Assembly (NCBI RefSeq): GCF_018623035.1
Contig: NZ_CP076023.1
Coordinates: forward strand, 1,240,001 to 1,304,000
Reading direction: 5' to 3'
Source: Cellulomonas dongxiuzhuiae
Lineage (GTDB): Bacteria; Actinomycetota; Actinomycetes; Actinomycetales; Cellulomonadaceae
DNA length: 64,000 nucleotides
A program made the position numbers and the translations under genes. This document shows, in pieces, positions 54,566-62,554 of this stretch. Position 1 is the stretch's first letter. Every line of letters starts with the position of its first letter. The notes beneath the pieces were generated by a model. It was not told the DNA's origin, did no database searches, and saw only the letters and a program-made list of their open reading frames with translations.

Positions 54566-56842
54566 GTGAGCACCGTCGCCGCCCCCTCGTCGTCCGTCGC
54601 CGTCCCGTTCGACCTGTCGGCCGTGCGGCTCACCGACGGCCCGTTCGCGGCGGCGCAGCGCACCGCGCGGGAGTACCTGCTCGGGCTGCGTCCCGACCGG
54701 CTGCTGGCGCCGTTCCGGCGCGAGGCCGGGCTGCCTCCCGTCGCCGAGCCCTACGGCAGCTGGGAGTCGATCGGCCTGGACGGGCACATCGGCGGGCACG
54801 CGCTGTCGGCCGCGGCGCTGCAGTGGGCCGCGACGGGCGACGAGCGTGCCGCCGCGCTGGCCCGCGCGCTCGTCGACGGGCTCGTGGAGTGCCAGGACGC
54901 GCTCGGGACGGGCTACGTCGGAGGCGTCCCGGGCGGCGTCGCGCTGTGGGAGTCGGTGGCCTCCGGTGGCGCCGAGGCCGGCTCGTTCGACCTCGGTGGT
55001 GCGTGGGTGCCCTGGTACAACGTCCACAAGACGTACGCGGGCCTGCTCGACGCGGCCCGCGACGCGCCGGTCGACGTCGCGGCGCGGGCGCGGGACGCCG
55101 CCGTGCGCCTGGGGGACTGGGGCGTCGCGCTGTGCGACAGGCTCGACGACGACGCCTTCGCCCGCATGCTGCGCACCGAGTTCGGCGGCATGTGCGAGGC
55201 GTACGGCGACCTCGCCGAGCTCACCGGCGACCCGCGGTACGCGACCCTCGCGCGCCGCTTCGCCGACGCCTCGCTGCTCGGCCCGCTGCGTACGGGACGC
55301 GACGCGCTCGACGGCCTTCATGCCAACACGCAGATCGCCAAGGTCGTCGGCTGGCCGGGGATCGGCCAGACGCAGGCGGCTGCCGCGTTCGTCGCGACGG
55401 TGCTGCACCGTCGGACCCTCGTCTTCGGTGGCAACTCGGTCGCGGAGCACTTCACGCCCGACCCGCAGGCGCATGTGCTGCACCGCGAGGGGCCCGAGTC
55501 GTGCAACACCGCGAACATGCTCGAGGTCGAGCGGCGCCTCTATGCGGTCACGGGCGACGTGAGCCTGCTCGATGCCGCCGAGCGTCAGCTCGTCAACCAC
55601 GTGCTCTCCGCCCAGCACCCCGACGGCGGCTTCGTCTACTTCACGCCCGCCCGGCCCGGTCACTACCGCGTGTACTCGACGCGCGACGACGGTATGTGGT
55701 GCTGCGTGGGCACGGCGCTGGAGACCTACGCGCGGCTGGGCGAGCTCGCGTACGCGCACGCCGACGGCGACCTGCTGGTGAACCTGCCCGTGCCGTCGCT
55801 GCTGCACTGGCCCGAGCGCGGCGTGCGCGTGCGGCTCGCGTCGACGTACCCCGCCCCGGCGCCCGTGACCGTGGTGGAGCTGACGGTCGAGGTCGACGCC
55901 CCGACCACGTTCGGCCTGCACGTGCGGCGCCCCGCCTGGGCGCGCGAGGAGGTCGTGCTCACCGTCGACGGCGCCGACGTGACGCCCACGGACGAGCGCG
56001 ACGGCTACGTGACCGTGCGGCGCACGTGGCGGGGTGGCGAGACGGTCGCCTGGCAGCTCGTCGCCGGCCCGTCGGCGGAGCGGCTGCCGGGTGACGACGG
56101 CTGGGTCGCGCTCCTGTGGGGACCGGTCGCGCTCGCGGCCCGCGGTGACGCCGACGACCTCGACGGGCTGCGGGCCGACGACGCGCGCATGGGGCACGTC
56201 GCGCACGGCCCGCTGCGTCCGCTGGCGGACGCACCGCTGCTCGTCGGGTCGGACGACGACCTGGCGGCGGCGCTGCGTCCGGGCGACGACGGCGCGTTCG
56301 TCCTGGACCGCGGCGTCGACCACCCGCTCGCGCTCGAGCCGCTGCACACGCTGCACGACGCGCGGTACACCGTGTACTTCCCGGCCGTCCGCGACGCCGC
56401 CGACGTCGAGCGGCGGCGGGCGGCGCTCGCAGCCCTCGACGACGAGCAGCTGGGGCTCGCCGCGCGCACGGTCGATGCGGTCGCGTGCGGTGAGCAGCAG
56501 CCCGAGACCGACCACCGCTACCGCGGCTCGGACACGTGGACGGGCGCCGCCGACGGCCGCCACTGGCGCGCGACACGCGACCGGTTCTCCTACCGGCTGA
56601 CGGACCCCGACGCCCGCGGGGCGGTGCTCCGGGTCACGTACCTGGCGCAGCCCGGGAGCGCGCGCGTGGTCGTCGACGGCGCACAGGTCGGCGTCCTCGA
56701 CGTCACCGAGCCGGGCCCCGACACCCGCACCGTTGACCTGCTGGTGCCGCCCGGCACCCACGACGTCGCCATCGCGGCCGTCGCCCCGGCCCCGACGCCC
56801 CCGGTCGTGGCGATCCACCTCCTGACCTCGCCGACCGGCTGA
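54566..56842 (+). CDS. GH127-family beta-L-arabinofuranosidase-like enzyme
   Basis: 758 residues, no signal peptide. GTG 54566 has GAGGCT ending 6 nt before it. The (alpha/alpha)6 barrel carries YGSWESIGLDGHIGGHALSA and WVPWYNVHKTYAGLLDAAR; the zinc/cysteine active site of HypBA1 maps to Glu311 and Cys313 in GPESCNTANMLE and to Cys379-Cys380 in GMWCCVGTALETYARL, with the first of these the nucleophile. A beta-domain and an extra C-terminal domain (from about residue 640, YRGSDTWTGAADGRHW) follow. It probably removes L-arabinofuranose or a related sugar from plant oligosaccharides in the cytoplasm. Regulated by the divergent LacI protein. Confidence 0.9.
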   Translation: MSTVAAPSSSVAVPFDLSAVRLTDGPFAAAQRTAREYLLGLRPDRLLAPFRREAGLPPVAEPYGSWESIGLDGHIGGHALSAAALQWAATGDERAAALARALVDGLVECQDALGTGYVGGVPGGVALWESVASGGAEAGSFDLGGAWVPWYNVHKTYAGLLDAARDAPVDVAARARDAAVRLGDWGVALCDRLDDDAFARMLRTEFGGMCEAYGDLAELTGDPRYATLARRFADASLLGPLRTGRDALDGLHANTQIAKVVGWPGIGQTQAAAAFVATVLHRRTLVFGGNSVAEHFTPDPQAHVLHREGPESCNTANMLEVERRLYAVTGDVSLLDAAERQLVNHVLSAQHPDGGFVYFTPARPGHYRVYSTRDDGMWCCVGTALETYARLGELAYAHADGDLLVNLPVPSLLHWPERGVRVRLASTYPAPAPVTVVELTVEVDAPTTFGLHVRRPAWAREEVVLTVDGADVTPTDERDGYVTVRRTWRGGETVAWQLVAGPSAERLPGDDGWVALLWGPVALAARGDADDLDGLRADDARMGHVAHGPLRPLADAPLLVGSDDDLAAALRPGDDGAFVLDRGVDHPLALEPLHTLHDARYTVYFPAVRDAADVERRRAALAALDDEQLGLAARTVDAVACGEQQPETDHRYRGSDTWTGAADGRHWRATRDRFSYRLTDPDARGAVLRVTYLAQPGSARVVVDGAQVGVLDVTEPGPDTRTVDLLVPPGTHDVAIAAVAPAPTPPVVAIHLLTSPTG

Positions 56843-56857
56843 CCGCATCCCGCCCCG

Positions 56858-56874
56858 GCCGGCTCCGCGCCGGC
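56858..56874. terminator. Hairpin between convergent GH127 and hydrolase genes
   Basis: GCCGGC (56858-56863), loop TCCGC, GCCGGC (56869-56874): a perfect 6-bp stem 15 nt after the GH127 stop and 4 nt before the end of the convergent gene. No T-tract; may serve both directions. Confidence 0.45.
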
Positions 56875-56878
56875 GACG

Positions 56879-58195
56879 TCAGGGGTGCCGCGTCGTCGCC
56901 CGGACCACGGCCGTGACGGCCGTGCCGACGAGCCGGGACGGGCCGCGCCGCGGCAGGGCGGCCAGCCGGTCCGCGAGGGCCGGCAGCCGGGGCACAGCAC
57001 CGACCGTGGCCGCGTGCGCCGCCAGCAGTGCCGCGCGCCGGTGCGTGTCGAGCGCGCTGTGGCCGGTCGCGGTGAGCGGCACGAGGACCGCGCCGGGGAC
57101 CAGGTCGACGACCCGCTGCGCCACCGGCCGTGGCGTGCGCAGGTCCCGCTCGCCGGACAGGACCGCCGTCGGCCAGGCGAACGCCGGCAGGGCCGCGGGC
57201 AGGTCGACCGTCCCGGGTCCCGTCGGCACGGCACCTGCCGGGGCGTCCCGCCCGGCGGTCGCCGCACCGCCGGGCGGGGCGGTGTCGCGGCCCGCGTGCC
57301 GGGCCGCCGCGTCGGCGAAGGCCAGCTGCGGGTCCAGCGGGCCGCCGTCCGGTGGCAGACCGAACCCGAGCTCGTCGTACATGATCCCCGCGACGAGGTC
57401 CGGTTCCATGACGAACGGCACCCCCGTGCCCTCGCTCTCGCCCGCGCCGAGGGACGCGACGCGGTCCCACACGGCGCGCAGGCGGCCGGCGCGCCGCGCG
57501 AGGAGCAGGCGGTGCAGCACGTCGGGACCGGCGAACTCGTGCACCACCTGCACCACGTGCGCGAGCTCGGCGGCGGGCACGTCGTCCGCCAGGGCGCGGA
57601 CCGCGGCGGCGACGTCCGCCAGGGCCGGGTCGTCGCCGTCCCGCAGCGCGCCGTCCCACAGCAGGCGCCGCCGGTGCCGACGGGACAGGGTGAGGTCGCC
57701 CGGTGGGTCGAGGACGGGGGAGTCCAGCACCATCGCGGCCACGCGGTCCGGGTGGCGGGCGCCGAACACCTGCGCGACGTACGTCCCGTAGGACGAGCCG
57801 TAGAGGACCGCGCGCTCGACGCCGGCGTCGTCGAGCACAGCCGCGACGTCGTCGACGACCGCCGCCACGGTGACGGCCGACCGCGGCAGCTCCGCGCCGC
57901 CCGCGTCCCGGCGGGACAGCCCGATGCCGCGGTGCTCGACCATGAGGACGTCGAGCCCTCGCCGGGCCGCGTCCGCGCGGAGCCGCACGTACGGCAGGAC
58001 GGACGCGAGGCCGGGACCACCCGGGAGCACGACGACGGGCGGGACGTCGGTGCGCGGCCCCGTGCGCACGTACGCGAGCGGGAACGTCGCGCCCGACCCC
58101 CCGCCCACCGGTCGGTCGACCGTCCGCCCGTCCCGCGCGAGCACCTGCCGCGCCGCGCCCTCGGTCCCCGGCCCTGTCGTGCGCTGCGTCGTCAT
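56879..58195 (-). CDS. Alpha/beta-hydrolase, proline iminopeptidase-like
   Basis: 438 residues. The oxyanion segment VVVLPGGPGLASVLP, the nucleophile elbow VLYGSSYGTYVAQVFG, the Asp in VLSGERDLRTPRP and the His in LTATGHSALDTHR make a complete hydrolase triad. The GGPG and the two-part layout, with a cap of about 150 residues between elbow and Asp, are typical of proline iminopeptidases and TAP-like proteases. ATG 58195 overlaps the stop of the upstream gene (ATGA). No signal peptide, so cytoplasmic. The C-terminus (SRLVGTAVTAVVRATTRHP) is a short extra helix. Confidence 0.85.
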   Translation of the reverse strand: MTTQRTTGPGTEGAARQVLARDGRTVDRPVGGGSGATFPLAYVRTGPRTDVPPVVVLPGGPGLASVLPYVRLRADAARRGLDVLMVEHRGIGLSRRDAGGAELPRSAVTVAAVVDDVAAVLDDAGVERAVLYGSSYGTYVAQVFGARHPDRVAAMVLDSPVLDPPGDLTLSRRHRRRLLWDGALRDGDDPALADVAAAVRALADDVPAAELAHVVQVVHEFAGPDVLHRLLLARRAGRLRAVWDRVASLGAGESEGTGVPFVMEPDLVAGIMYDELGFGLPPDGGPLDPQLAFADAAARHAGRDTAPPGGAATAGRDAPAGAVPTGPGTVDLPAALPAFAWPTAVLSGERDLRTPRPVAQRVVDLVPGAVLVPLTATGHSALDTHRRAALLAAHAATVGAVPRLPALADRLAALPRRGPSRLVGTAVTAVVRATTRHP

Positions 58196-59133
58196 GACCT
58201 CCGTAACGGGGGCGCTGCGCCACGGGTTCCGACGAGCGCGCCGCGGTCGCGCACGAGTGCGCCGCACGCCACCAGCAGGCGCTCGCGCAGCGCGTTGGAG
58301 CGCTCCGCGTAGTCGCGCTGTCGCTGCACGTACTCGGCCTTGCCCGCCGGGGTTTCGATGGCGATCGGTGGAAGCCCGTAGGACGACACGTCGTAGGGGG
58401 AGGCCCGCATGTCGGTGGTGCGGATCTCGCGCGCGAGCTCGAAGGAGTCGAGCAGCAGGTCGCCGGGCACGAGCGGGCCGAGCTTCAGCGCCCACTTGTA
58501 GAGGTCCATGTTGGCGTGCAGGCACCCCGGCTGCTCCGTCGCCGTCTGCGTCTCGCGGGTGAGGGCCACGGTGTTGCGCCCGACCGCGTCGGGCGTGAAG
58601 AAGCGGAACGCGTCGAAGTGCGTGCAGCGGATGCGGTGCGCCTCGACGACGGCGTCGGTCCCCGCACCGCCCAGGCGCAGCGGCAGGGGGTGGCGGTGCT
58701 CGCCCGCGCGCTCGCGGTAGACCATCGCCCACTCGTGCAGCCCGAAGCACCCGGTGGCGGCCGGGCGGGACGCGGTCGCGGCGAGCAGCCCGGCGACGAA
58801 CCGCACGGTGTCGCCCCGCGCGGCGAGGAACGCGTCGACGTCGAGCGTCGCCGCGCCCGCGTCGTCCGTCCGGTACCAGCGCCACGCCGCGTGCGGAGCG
58901 GGACCGTCGTCGCCCGGCGCGAGCGCGACGCCCGCCCCGGGGTGCCACCGGCGCAGCTGCGCGGGCGTCGCCGGGTAGTACTCGAACAGGAAGTCCTCGA
59001 CGGCGTGCTTCTCGTGCCGCGACCGGCGTGCCCGGTGGCCGGCCGTGAGCGCGTCGGCGCGCTCGGCGTGCGCCGCGGCGTACGTCGACCAGGCTGCCGC
59101 GTCGAGTGCGGTCGGGGTGGGGGCGGCGGGCAC
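58192..59133 (-). CDS. Conserved actinobacterial protein often labelled 3-methyladenine DNA glycosylase
   Basis: 313 residues. Start GTG 59133 is leaderless: TACCCT on the minus strand ends 6 nt before it. Highly conserved stretches are visible: HAVEDFLFEYYPATPAQLRR, GCFGLHEWAMVYR, CTHFDAFRFFTPDAVGRN, EQPGCLHANMDLYKWALKL and IETPAGKAEYVQRQRDY. Database entries call this family 3-methyladenine DNA glycosylase, but I see no helix-hairpin-helix or AAG motif and no basis for that name in the sequence. The HEW, His-Phe-Asp and GCLHANMDLYKW motifs suggest a metal or ligand site. Co-transcribed with the downstream hydrolase. Confidence 0.8.
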   Translation of the reverse strand: MPAAPTPTALDAAAWSTYAAAHAERADALTAGHRARRSRHEKHAVEDFLFEYYPATPAQLRRWHPGAGVALAPGDDGPAPHAAWRWYRTDDAGAATLDVDAFLAARGDTVRFVAGLLAATASRPAATGCFGLHEWAMVYRERAGEHRHPLPLRLGGAGTDAVVEAHRIRCTHFDAFRFFTPDAVGRNTVALTRETQTATEQPGCLHANMDLYKWALKLGPLVPGDLLLDSFELAREIRTTDMRASPYDVSSYGLPPIAIETPAGKAEYVQRQRDYAERSNALRERLLVACGALVRDRGALVGTRGAAPPLRRS

Positions 59134-59195
59134 CCACCCAGGGTAGGTCGACCGGGTCGGCCCCCGCGTCCGACGCCCTCCGCGCCCCATGCGTC

Positions 59196-60731
59196 TCAGC
59201 TCAGGAGCCGGCGCCACCAGTGACGCCGTCCGACCGGACGTGGACGCGGCCCCGGGCGCTCGACCGCGGCTGTCTGCGCGGAGGTCGGTCGCGCGAGCCC
59301 GGCGTGGAACGCGACCGACCGGACGTGGCGGTCCGGCAGCCCGCTCGCCGGCAGCAGCACGGCCATGCGGTCGCGCTCCTGCGGTGTCGGGGTGCCCCAG
59401 GTCGTCGCGGCACCGTGCCCGAGCCAGGTGGTCACGCCGGCCCGACCCGACGCCGCCAGGTGCGGGTCCGCGTCCACCGCCGCCCGCAGATCGGCCCCGA
59501 CACGGTCCCAGCCGCCCACCGCACGTGTGACGCGCCACGCGCCCTGCCGGTGGGCGGGGACCGGCGACGCCCACGCCAGCTCGGTGCACGAGGCCGGGGC
59601 GCCGAGGCGCGCGAGGTGACGTGCGGCGGTCGAGCTCACGCGTGCGCTCGGGTCGAGCAGCAGGGGCGCGAGCCGGGTGACGGCGTCCCGGACGTCCGTG
59701 AGCCCGGCGACCGCGCGCGCGGCCGACGCGCGCACGTGCGGGCTCGGGTCGCCGAGCGCGGCGACGGCGGTCGGGAGATCGCGGCGGTCACCGGCGACGG
59801 CGAGCTCGGCCAGGCACGCTGCCCGCACCCGCGACGGCACCGAGGACGCCTCCGCCAGCTCGCGGTAGCGGGCCACGGGGTCGAGACCACGGCGCCGGGC
59901 ACGGGGGATCGCGAGCTCGCGGACGCGCGGCGCCCGGTCGAGCAGGAGCGCGGCGATCACCTCGTCGTCGAGCGCCGCGTCCGGCAGCGCACCGACGGCC
60001 GCGACGCGCACCTCGACTGACCGCGCCGCGACCAGGTCGGCGAGCCGGTGGGCGTCGGTCGACGCCGTGAGCCAGCGGGCGCACGACGCACGCACCGCCT
60101 GGTCGGGGTCGTGGAGCGCTCCGTCGACGAGGTCGTCGCCCGTCAGCGTGCCGTCGGCGTACGCGCGGGCCCACGCCCAGCGGCGCACCGCCCGCCGACG
60201 GCTCGCCCGCAGGAGGCCACGCGGCTCGACGCGCCCGGCCAGGTGCCGGCAGGTCTCCTCGACCGTGTCGCCCTCGTCGTCACGCTCCTGCCCCGCCAGG
60301 AGGACGTCGAGCACCGCCTCGATCCGCTCGACGTCGCGGACCGTCGCCACGGACGCCCGGGCGGCGGCCCGCACGGGCCCGACGTGGTCGAACGTCCGGA
60401 CGGCCAGCGCAGCGGCGGCCAGTGGTCCCGCCTGCGTGCCGAGCACGCGGGTGGCCCGCTCACGGACACGGCCGTCGGTGTGCAGGCTCGTCACGGCCGC
60501 GACGAACCCCGAGGGCTCGAGCAGCGACGGGCCCAGCCATCCCGAGGTGCCGCTCACGCGGGGCGTCGGCCCGGCCGGTCCGTGCCTCCGTGCCGCGCGG
60601 TCGAGCCGCAACCACCCGCGACCGTCGAGCCCGCGCAGGACGGCGGCCGCGTCGTCCCAGCGGGCGGGGTCCTGGGAGACGGCCGCCGGGACGACGCGAT
60701 GGAGGAGGTCTCGGCTCGACGTCGTCATCAC
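59196..60731 (-). CDS. HEAT-repeat protein
   Basis: 511 residues. GTG 60731 is 6 nt after CACAGT on the minus strand; the next codon is ATG 60728, an alternative start. The protein is a series of about 35-residue alpha-helical repeats, for example DPDQAVRASCARWLTAS, RSVEVRVAAVGALPDAALDD, DPSPHVRASAARAVAGLTDV and DPSARVSSTAARHLARLGAP, with the D/P-x-x-V-R-x-x-A-A pattern of HEAT repeats. It is probably a scaffold for protein or nucleic-acid contacts; no catalytic motif is visible. Divergent from pdxH. Confidence 0.82.
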   Translation of the reverse strand: MMTTSSRDLLHRVVPAAVSQDPARWDDAAAVLRGLDGRGWLRLDRAARRHGPAGPTPRVSGTSGWLGPSLLEPSGFVAAVTSLHTDGRVRERATRVLGTQAGPLAAAALAVRTFDHVGPVRAAARASVATVRDVERIEAVLDVLLAGQERDDEGDTVEETCRHLAGRVEPRGLLRASRRRAVRRWAWARAYADGTLTGDDLVDGALHDPDQAVRASCARWLTASTDAHRLADLVAARSVEVRVAAVGALPDAALDDEVIAALLLDRAPRVRELAIPRARRRGLDPVARYRELAEASSVPSRVRAACLAELAVAGDRRDLPTAVAALGDPSPHVRASAARAVAGLTDVRDAVTRLAPLLLDPSARVSSTAARHLARLGAPASCTELAWASPVPAHRQGAWRVTRAVGGWDRVGADLRAAVDADPHLAASGRAGVTTWLGHGAATTWGTPTPQERDRMAVLLPASGLPDRHVRSVAFHAGLARPTSAQTAAVERPGPRPRPVGRRHWWRRLLS

Positions 60732-60827
60732 GGGTCCACTGTGCCGTGGCAGCGCGTCGGCGGTCACTCCCTTTGCGCCGACGCAGGCCGGTTGCCCCGA
60801 CGGTCCTCACCCGGCAGGGTGACGCTC

Positions 60828-61472
60828 GTGCGCGAGCTGCTGCGGTCCCTGCCCGCCGTGTCCGGCGACGCCCCGCCGTTCGACCAGGGCACGGCCTCCG
60901 ACGACCCCCTCGAGCTGTTCGCCGCGTGGTTCACCGCTGCGGTCGAGCTCGGCGTCCCCGAGCCGCACGCGGCGACGCTCGCGACCGCCGACGCCGACGG
61001 CCGGCCGTCGGCGCGCGTGCTCTTCCTCAAGGACGTCGGCCCCGAGGGCTTCGCGTTCGCGACCGACGCCCGCAGCGCGAAGGCGGCCGACCTGGCCGCG
61101 AACCCGCAGGCGGCGCTCGGTTTCTGGTGGCAGCAGCTGGTGCGGCAGGTGCGGGTCGCCGGGGCCGCCCGGTACCTCGGCGCGGAGGTCTCCGGGGTCG
61201 ACTACCTCGCGCGGTCGCCTGCGTCGCGCGCGGCCGCGGCGGGTGTCCGGCCGGGGGAGCCGCTGACGTCCGTCGACGACCTGCGGGCGGCCATGCGCGA
61301 CGCGCGCGGCCGCATCGACGCCGACCCCGGCTTCGTCCTGCCGACGTGGCAGGCGTGGCTCGTCGTCCCGCAGGTCGTCGAGTTCTGGCAGGGCAGCGCC
61401 GACCGTGCCCACGTCCGGCTGGTCTACCGCCGCACGGGCGACGGCTGGGACCACGCGCTGGTGTGGCCCTGA
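60828..61472 (+). CDS. pdxH: Pyridoxamine 5'-phosphate oxidase
   Basis: 214 residues. The opening RELLRSLPAVSGDAPPFDQG, EPHAATLATADADGRPSARV, FLKDVGPEGFAFATDARSAK, FWWQQLVRQVRVAG and the C-terminal VEFWQGSADRAHVRLVY plus ALVWP match PdxH throughout. It oxidises PNP and PMP to PLP with FMN. GTG 60828 is preferred (CAGGGT ends 7 nt before it); GTG 60819 in the same frame would overlap that hexamer. A small leader peptide gene follows, then an amino acid importer. Confidence 0.93.
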   Translation: MRELLRSLPAVSGDAPPFDQGTASDDPLELFAAWFTAAVELGVPEPHAATLATADADGRPSARVLFLKDVGPEGFAFATDARSAKAADLAANPQAALGFWWQQLVRQVRVAGAARYLGAEVSGVDYLARSPASRAAAAGVRPGEPLTSVDDLRAAMRDARGRIDADPGFVLPTWQAWLVVPQVVEFWQGSADRAHVRLVYRRTGDGWDHALVWP

Positions 61473-61480
61473 CGGGCACT

Positions 61481-61510
61481 GGAGGGCTCTGGAGGGCTCT
61501 GAAGGGCTCT
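61481..61510. repeat. Three tandem 10-bp repeats upstream of the cysteine leader
   Basis: GGAGGGCTCT, GGAGGGCTCT, GAAGGGCTCT in a row, 8 nt after the pdxH stop. They end 20 nt before the TAGGGT -10 of the leader peptide, so they cover the -35 region and above. One turn of DNA per unit would place three binding sites on one face. Confidence 0.75.
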
Positions 61511-61543
61511 GACCGGCACCGACGCGGTGCTAGGGTCGCCCGC

Positions 61544-61606
61544 ATGACCACGACCTCCCGTGACGCCCTCGTCGTCGCGTGTCGTGCTTGTCGCTGCTGT
61601 CGCTGA
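61544..61606 (+). CDS. Cysteine-rich leader peptide of the amino acid importer
   Basis: ATG 61544 opens a 20-residue frame MTTTSRDALVVACRACRCCR, ending TGA 61606. TAGGGT (61531-61536) ends 7 nt before the ATG, so the transcript would be leaderless. The last eight codons contain four Cys, three as TGT, a rare codon in this DNA, with Arg codons between. Leaderless upstream peptides ending in Cys runs control sulfur genes in mycobacteria by ribosome stalling, and short annotated leader peptides occur in front of sulfur transport genes in many actinobacteria. The importer that follows is cystine-type, which fits. 140 nt with several GC hairpins but no T-run separate it from the importer. Confidence 0.82.
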   Translation: MTTTSRDALVVACRACRCCR

Positions 61607-61746
61607 CGCAGCCCCCGTCGGACGTCTCCCGTCCGGCCCGCGACCTCCGTCGCCCCCGGTGGCACGAGCCACCCTCCCGTGGTGCTCTCTCCTCATGTCT
61701 CTGCGTGCCCCGTCGCGGCACGCGGGCCCGTCCCGAAAGGTCCCTC

Positions 61747-62529
61747 ATGTCCCGCACCCCCCGCCTCCTCGCCGCCGCACTCGTCGTCGCCGTCGGGACG
61801 CTGGCCGCGTGCTCGTCCGGCGACCCGGAGCCGAGCGGTGAGGGCACGTCGCAGGCCGGCGTGCTGCGCGTCGGCACCGAGGGCACGTACTCGCCGTTCA
61901 GCTTCCACGACGCGGACGGTGAGCTGACGGGCTACGACGTCGAGGTCATCACGGCCGTCGCGGACCAGCTGGGCCTGGAGGTCGAGTTCTCGGAGACCAC
62001 GTGGGACTCGATCTTCGCGGGGCTCGAGGCGGAGCGGTACGACGTCATCGCCAACCAGGTCACGGTCAACGACGAGCGCGCCGAGAAGTACGACCTCAGC
62101 GAGCCGTACACCGTGTCGACGGGCGTCGCGCTGGTCGCCGCCGACAACGACGCCGTGACGTCGATCGCCGACGTCTCGGGCCTGACCGCCGCGCAGTCCG
62201 CGACGTCGAACTGGTCGCAGGTCGCCACCGACGCGGGCGCGACGGTGGAGTCCGTCGAGGGCCTCACGCAGGCCGTCGCGCTGCTCAAGCAGGGGCGCAT
62301 CGACGTGACGTTCAACGACGACCTCGCGGTGCTCGACTACCTCCAGCAGTCCGGTGACACCTCGGTGAAGATCGCCTTCGAGACCGGCGACACCGTCGAG
62401 CAGGCGTTCGCGCTGCGCAAGGGGTCGGACCTCACGGCGCAGCTCGACGAGGCGCTCGCGGCGCTGCGCGCGGACGGCACGCTCGCCGAGATCTCCCAGA
62501 CGTGGTTCGGCCAGGACGTCTCGCAGTGA
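61747..62529 (+). CDS. Polar amino acid (probably cystine) ABC importer, binding lipoprotein
   Basis: 260 residues. ATG 61747 has CGAAAGG 6 nt upstream. A lipoprotein signal peptide ends at Cys22 (GTLAACSSG). The family 3 binding-protein fold is clear: VLRVGTEGTYSPFSFHDADG, LTGYDVEVITAVADQLGLEV, TTWDSIFAGLEAERYDVIAN and LVAADNDAVTSIADVSGLTA. EGTYSPFSFHD and WDSIFAGLEAERYDVIANQV resemble cystine-binding proteins (TcyA/FliY type) more than glutamine or histidine binders. Cys-codon leader control supports cystine, but substrate assays are needed to separate it from other polar amino acids. Confidence 0.88.
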   Translation: MSRTPRLLAAALVVAVGTLAACSSGDPEPSGEGTSQAGVLRVGTEGTYSPFSFHDADGELTGYDVEVITAVADQLGLEVEFSETTWDSIFAGLEAERYDVIANQVTVNDERAEKYDLSEPYTVSTGVALVAADNDAVTSIADVSGLTAAQSATSNWSQVATDAGATVESVEGLTQAVALLKQGRIDVTFNDDLAVLDYLQQSGDTSVKIAFETGDTVEQAFALRKGSDLTAQLDEALAALRADGTLAEISQTWFGQDVSQ

Positions 62530-62554
62530 GACCGGCGCGGCGCGAGGAGGTGGC

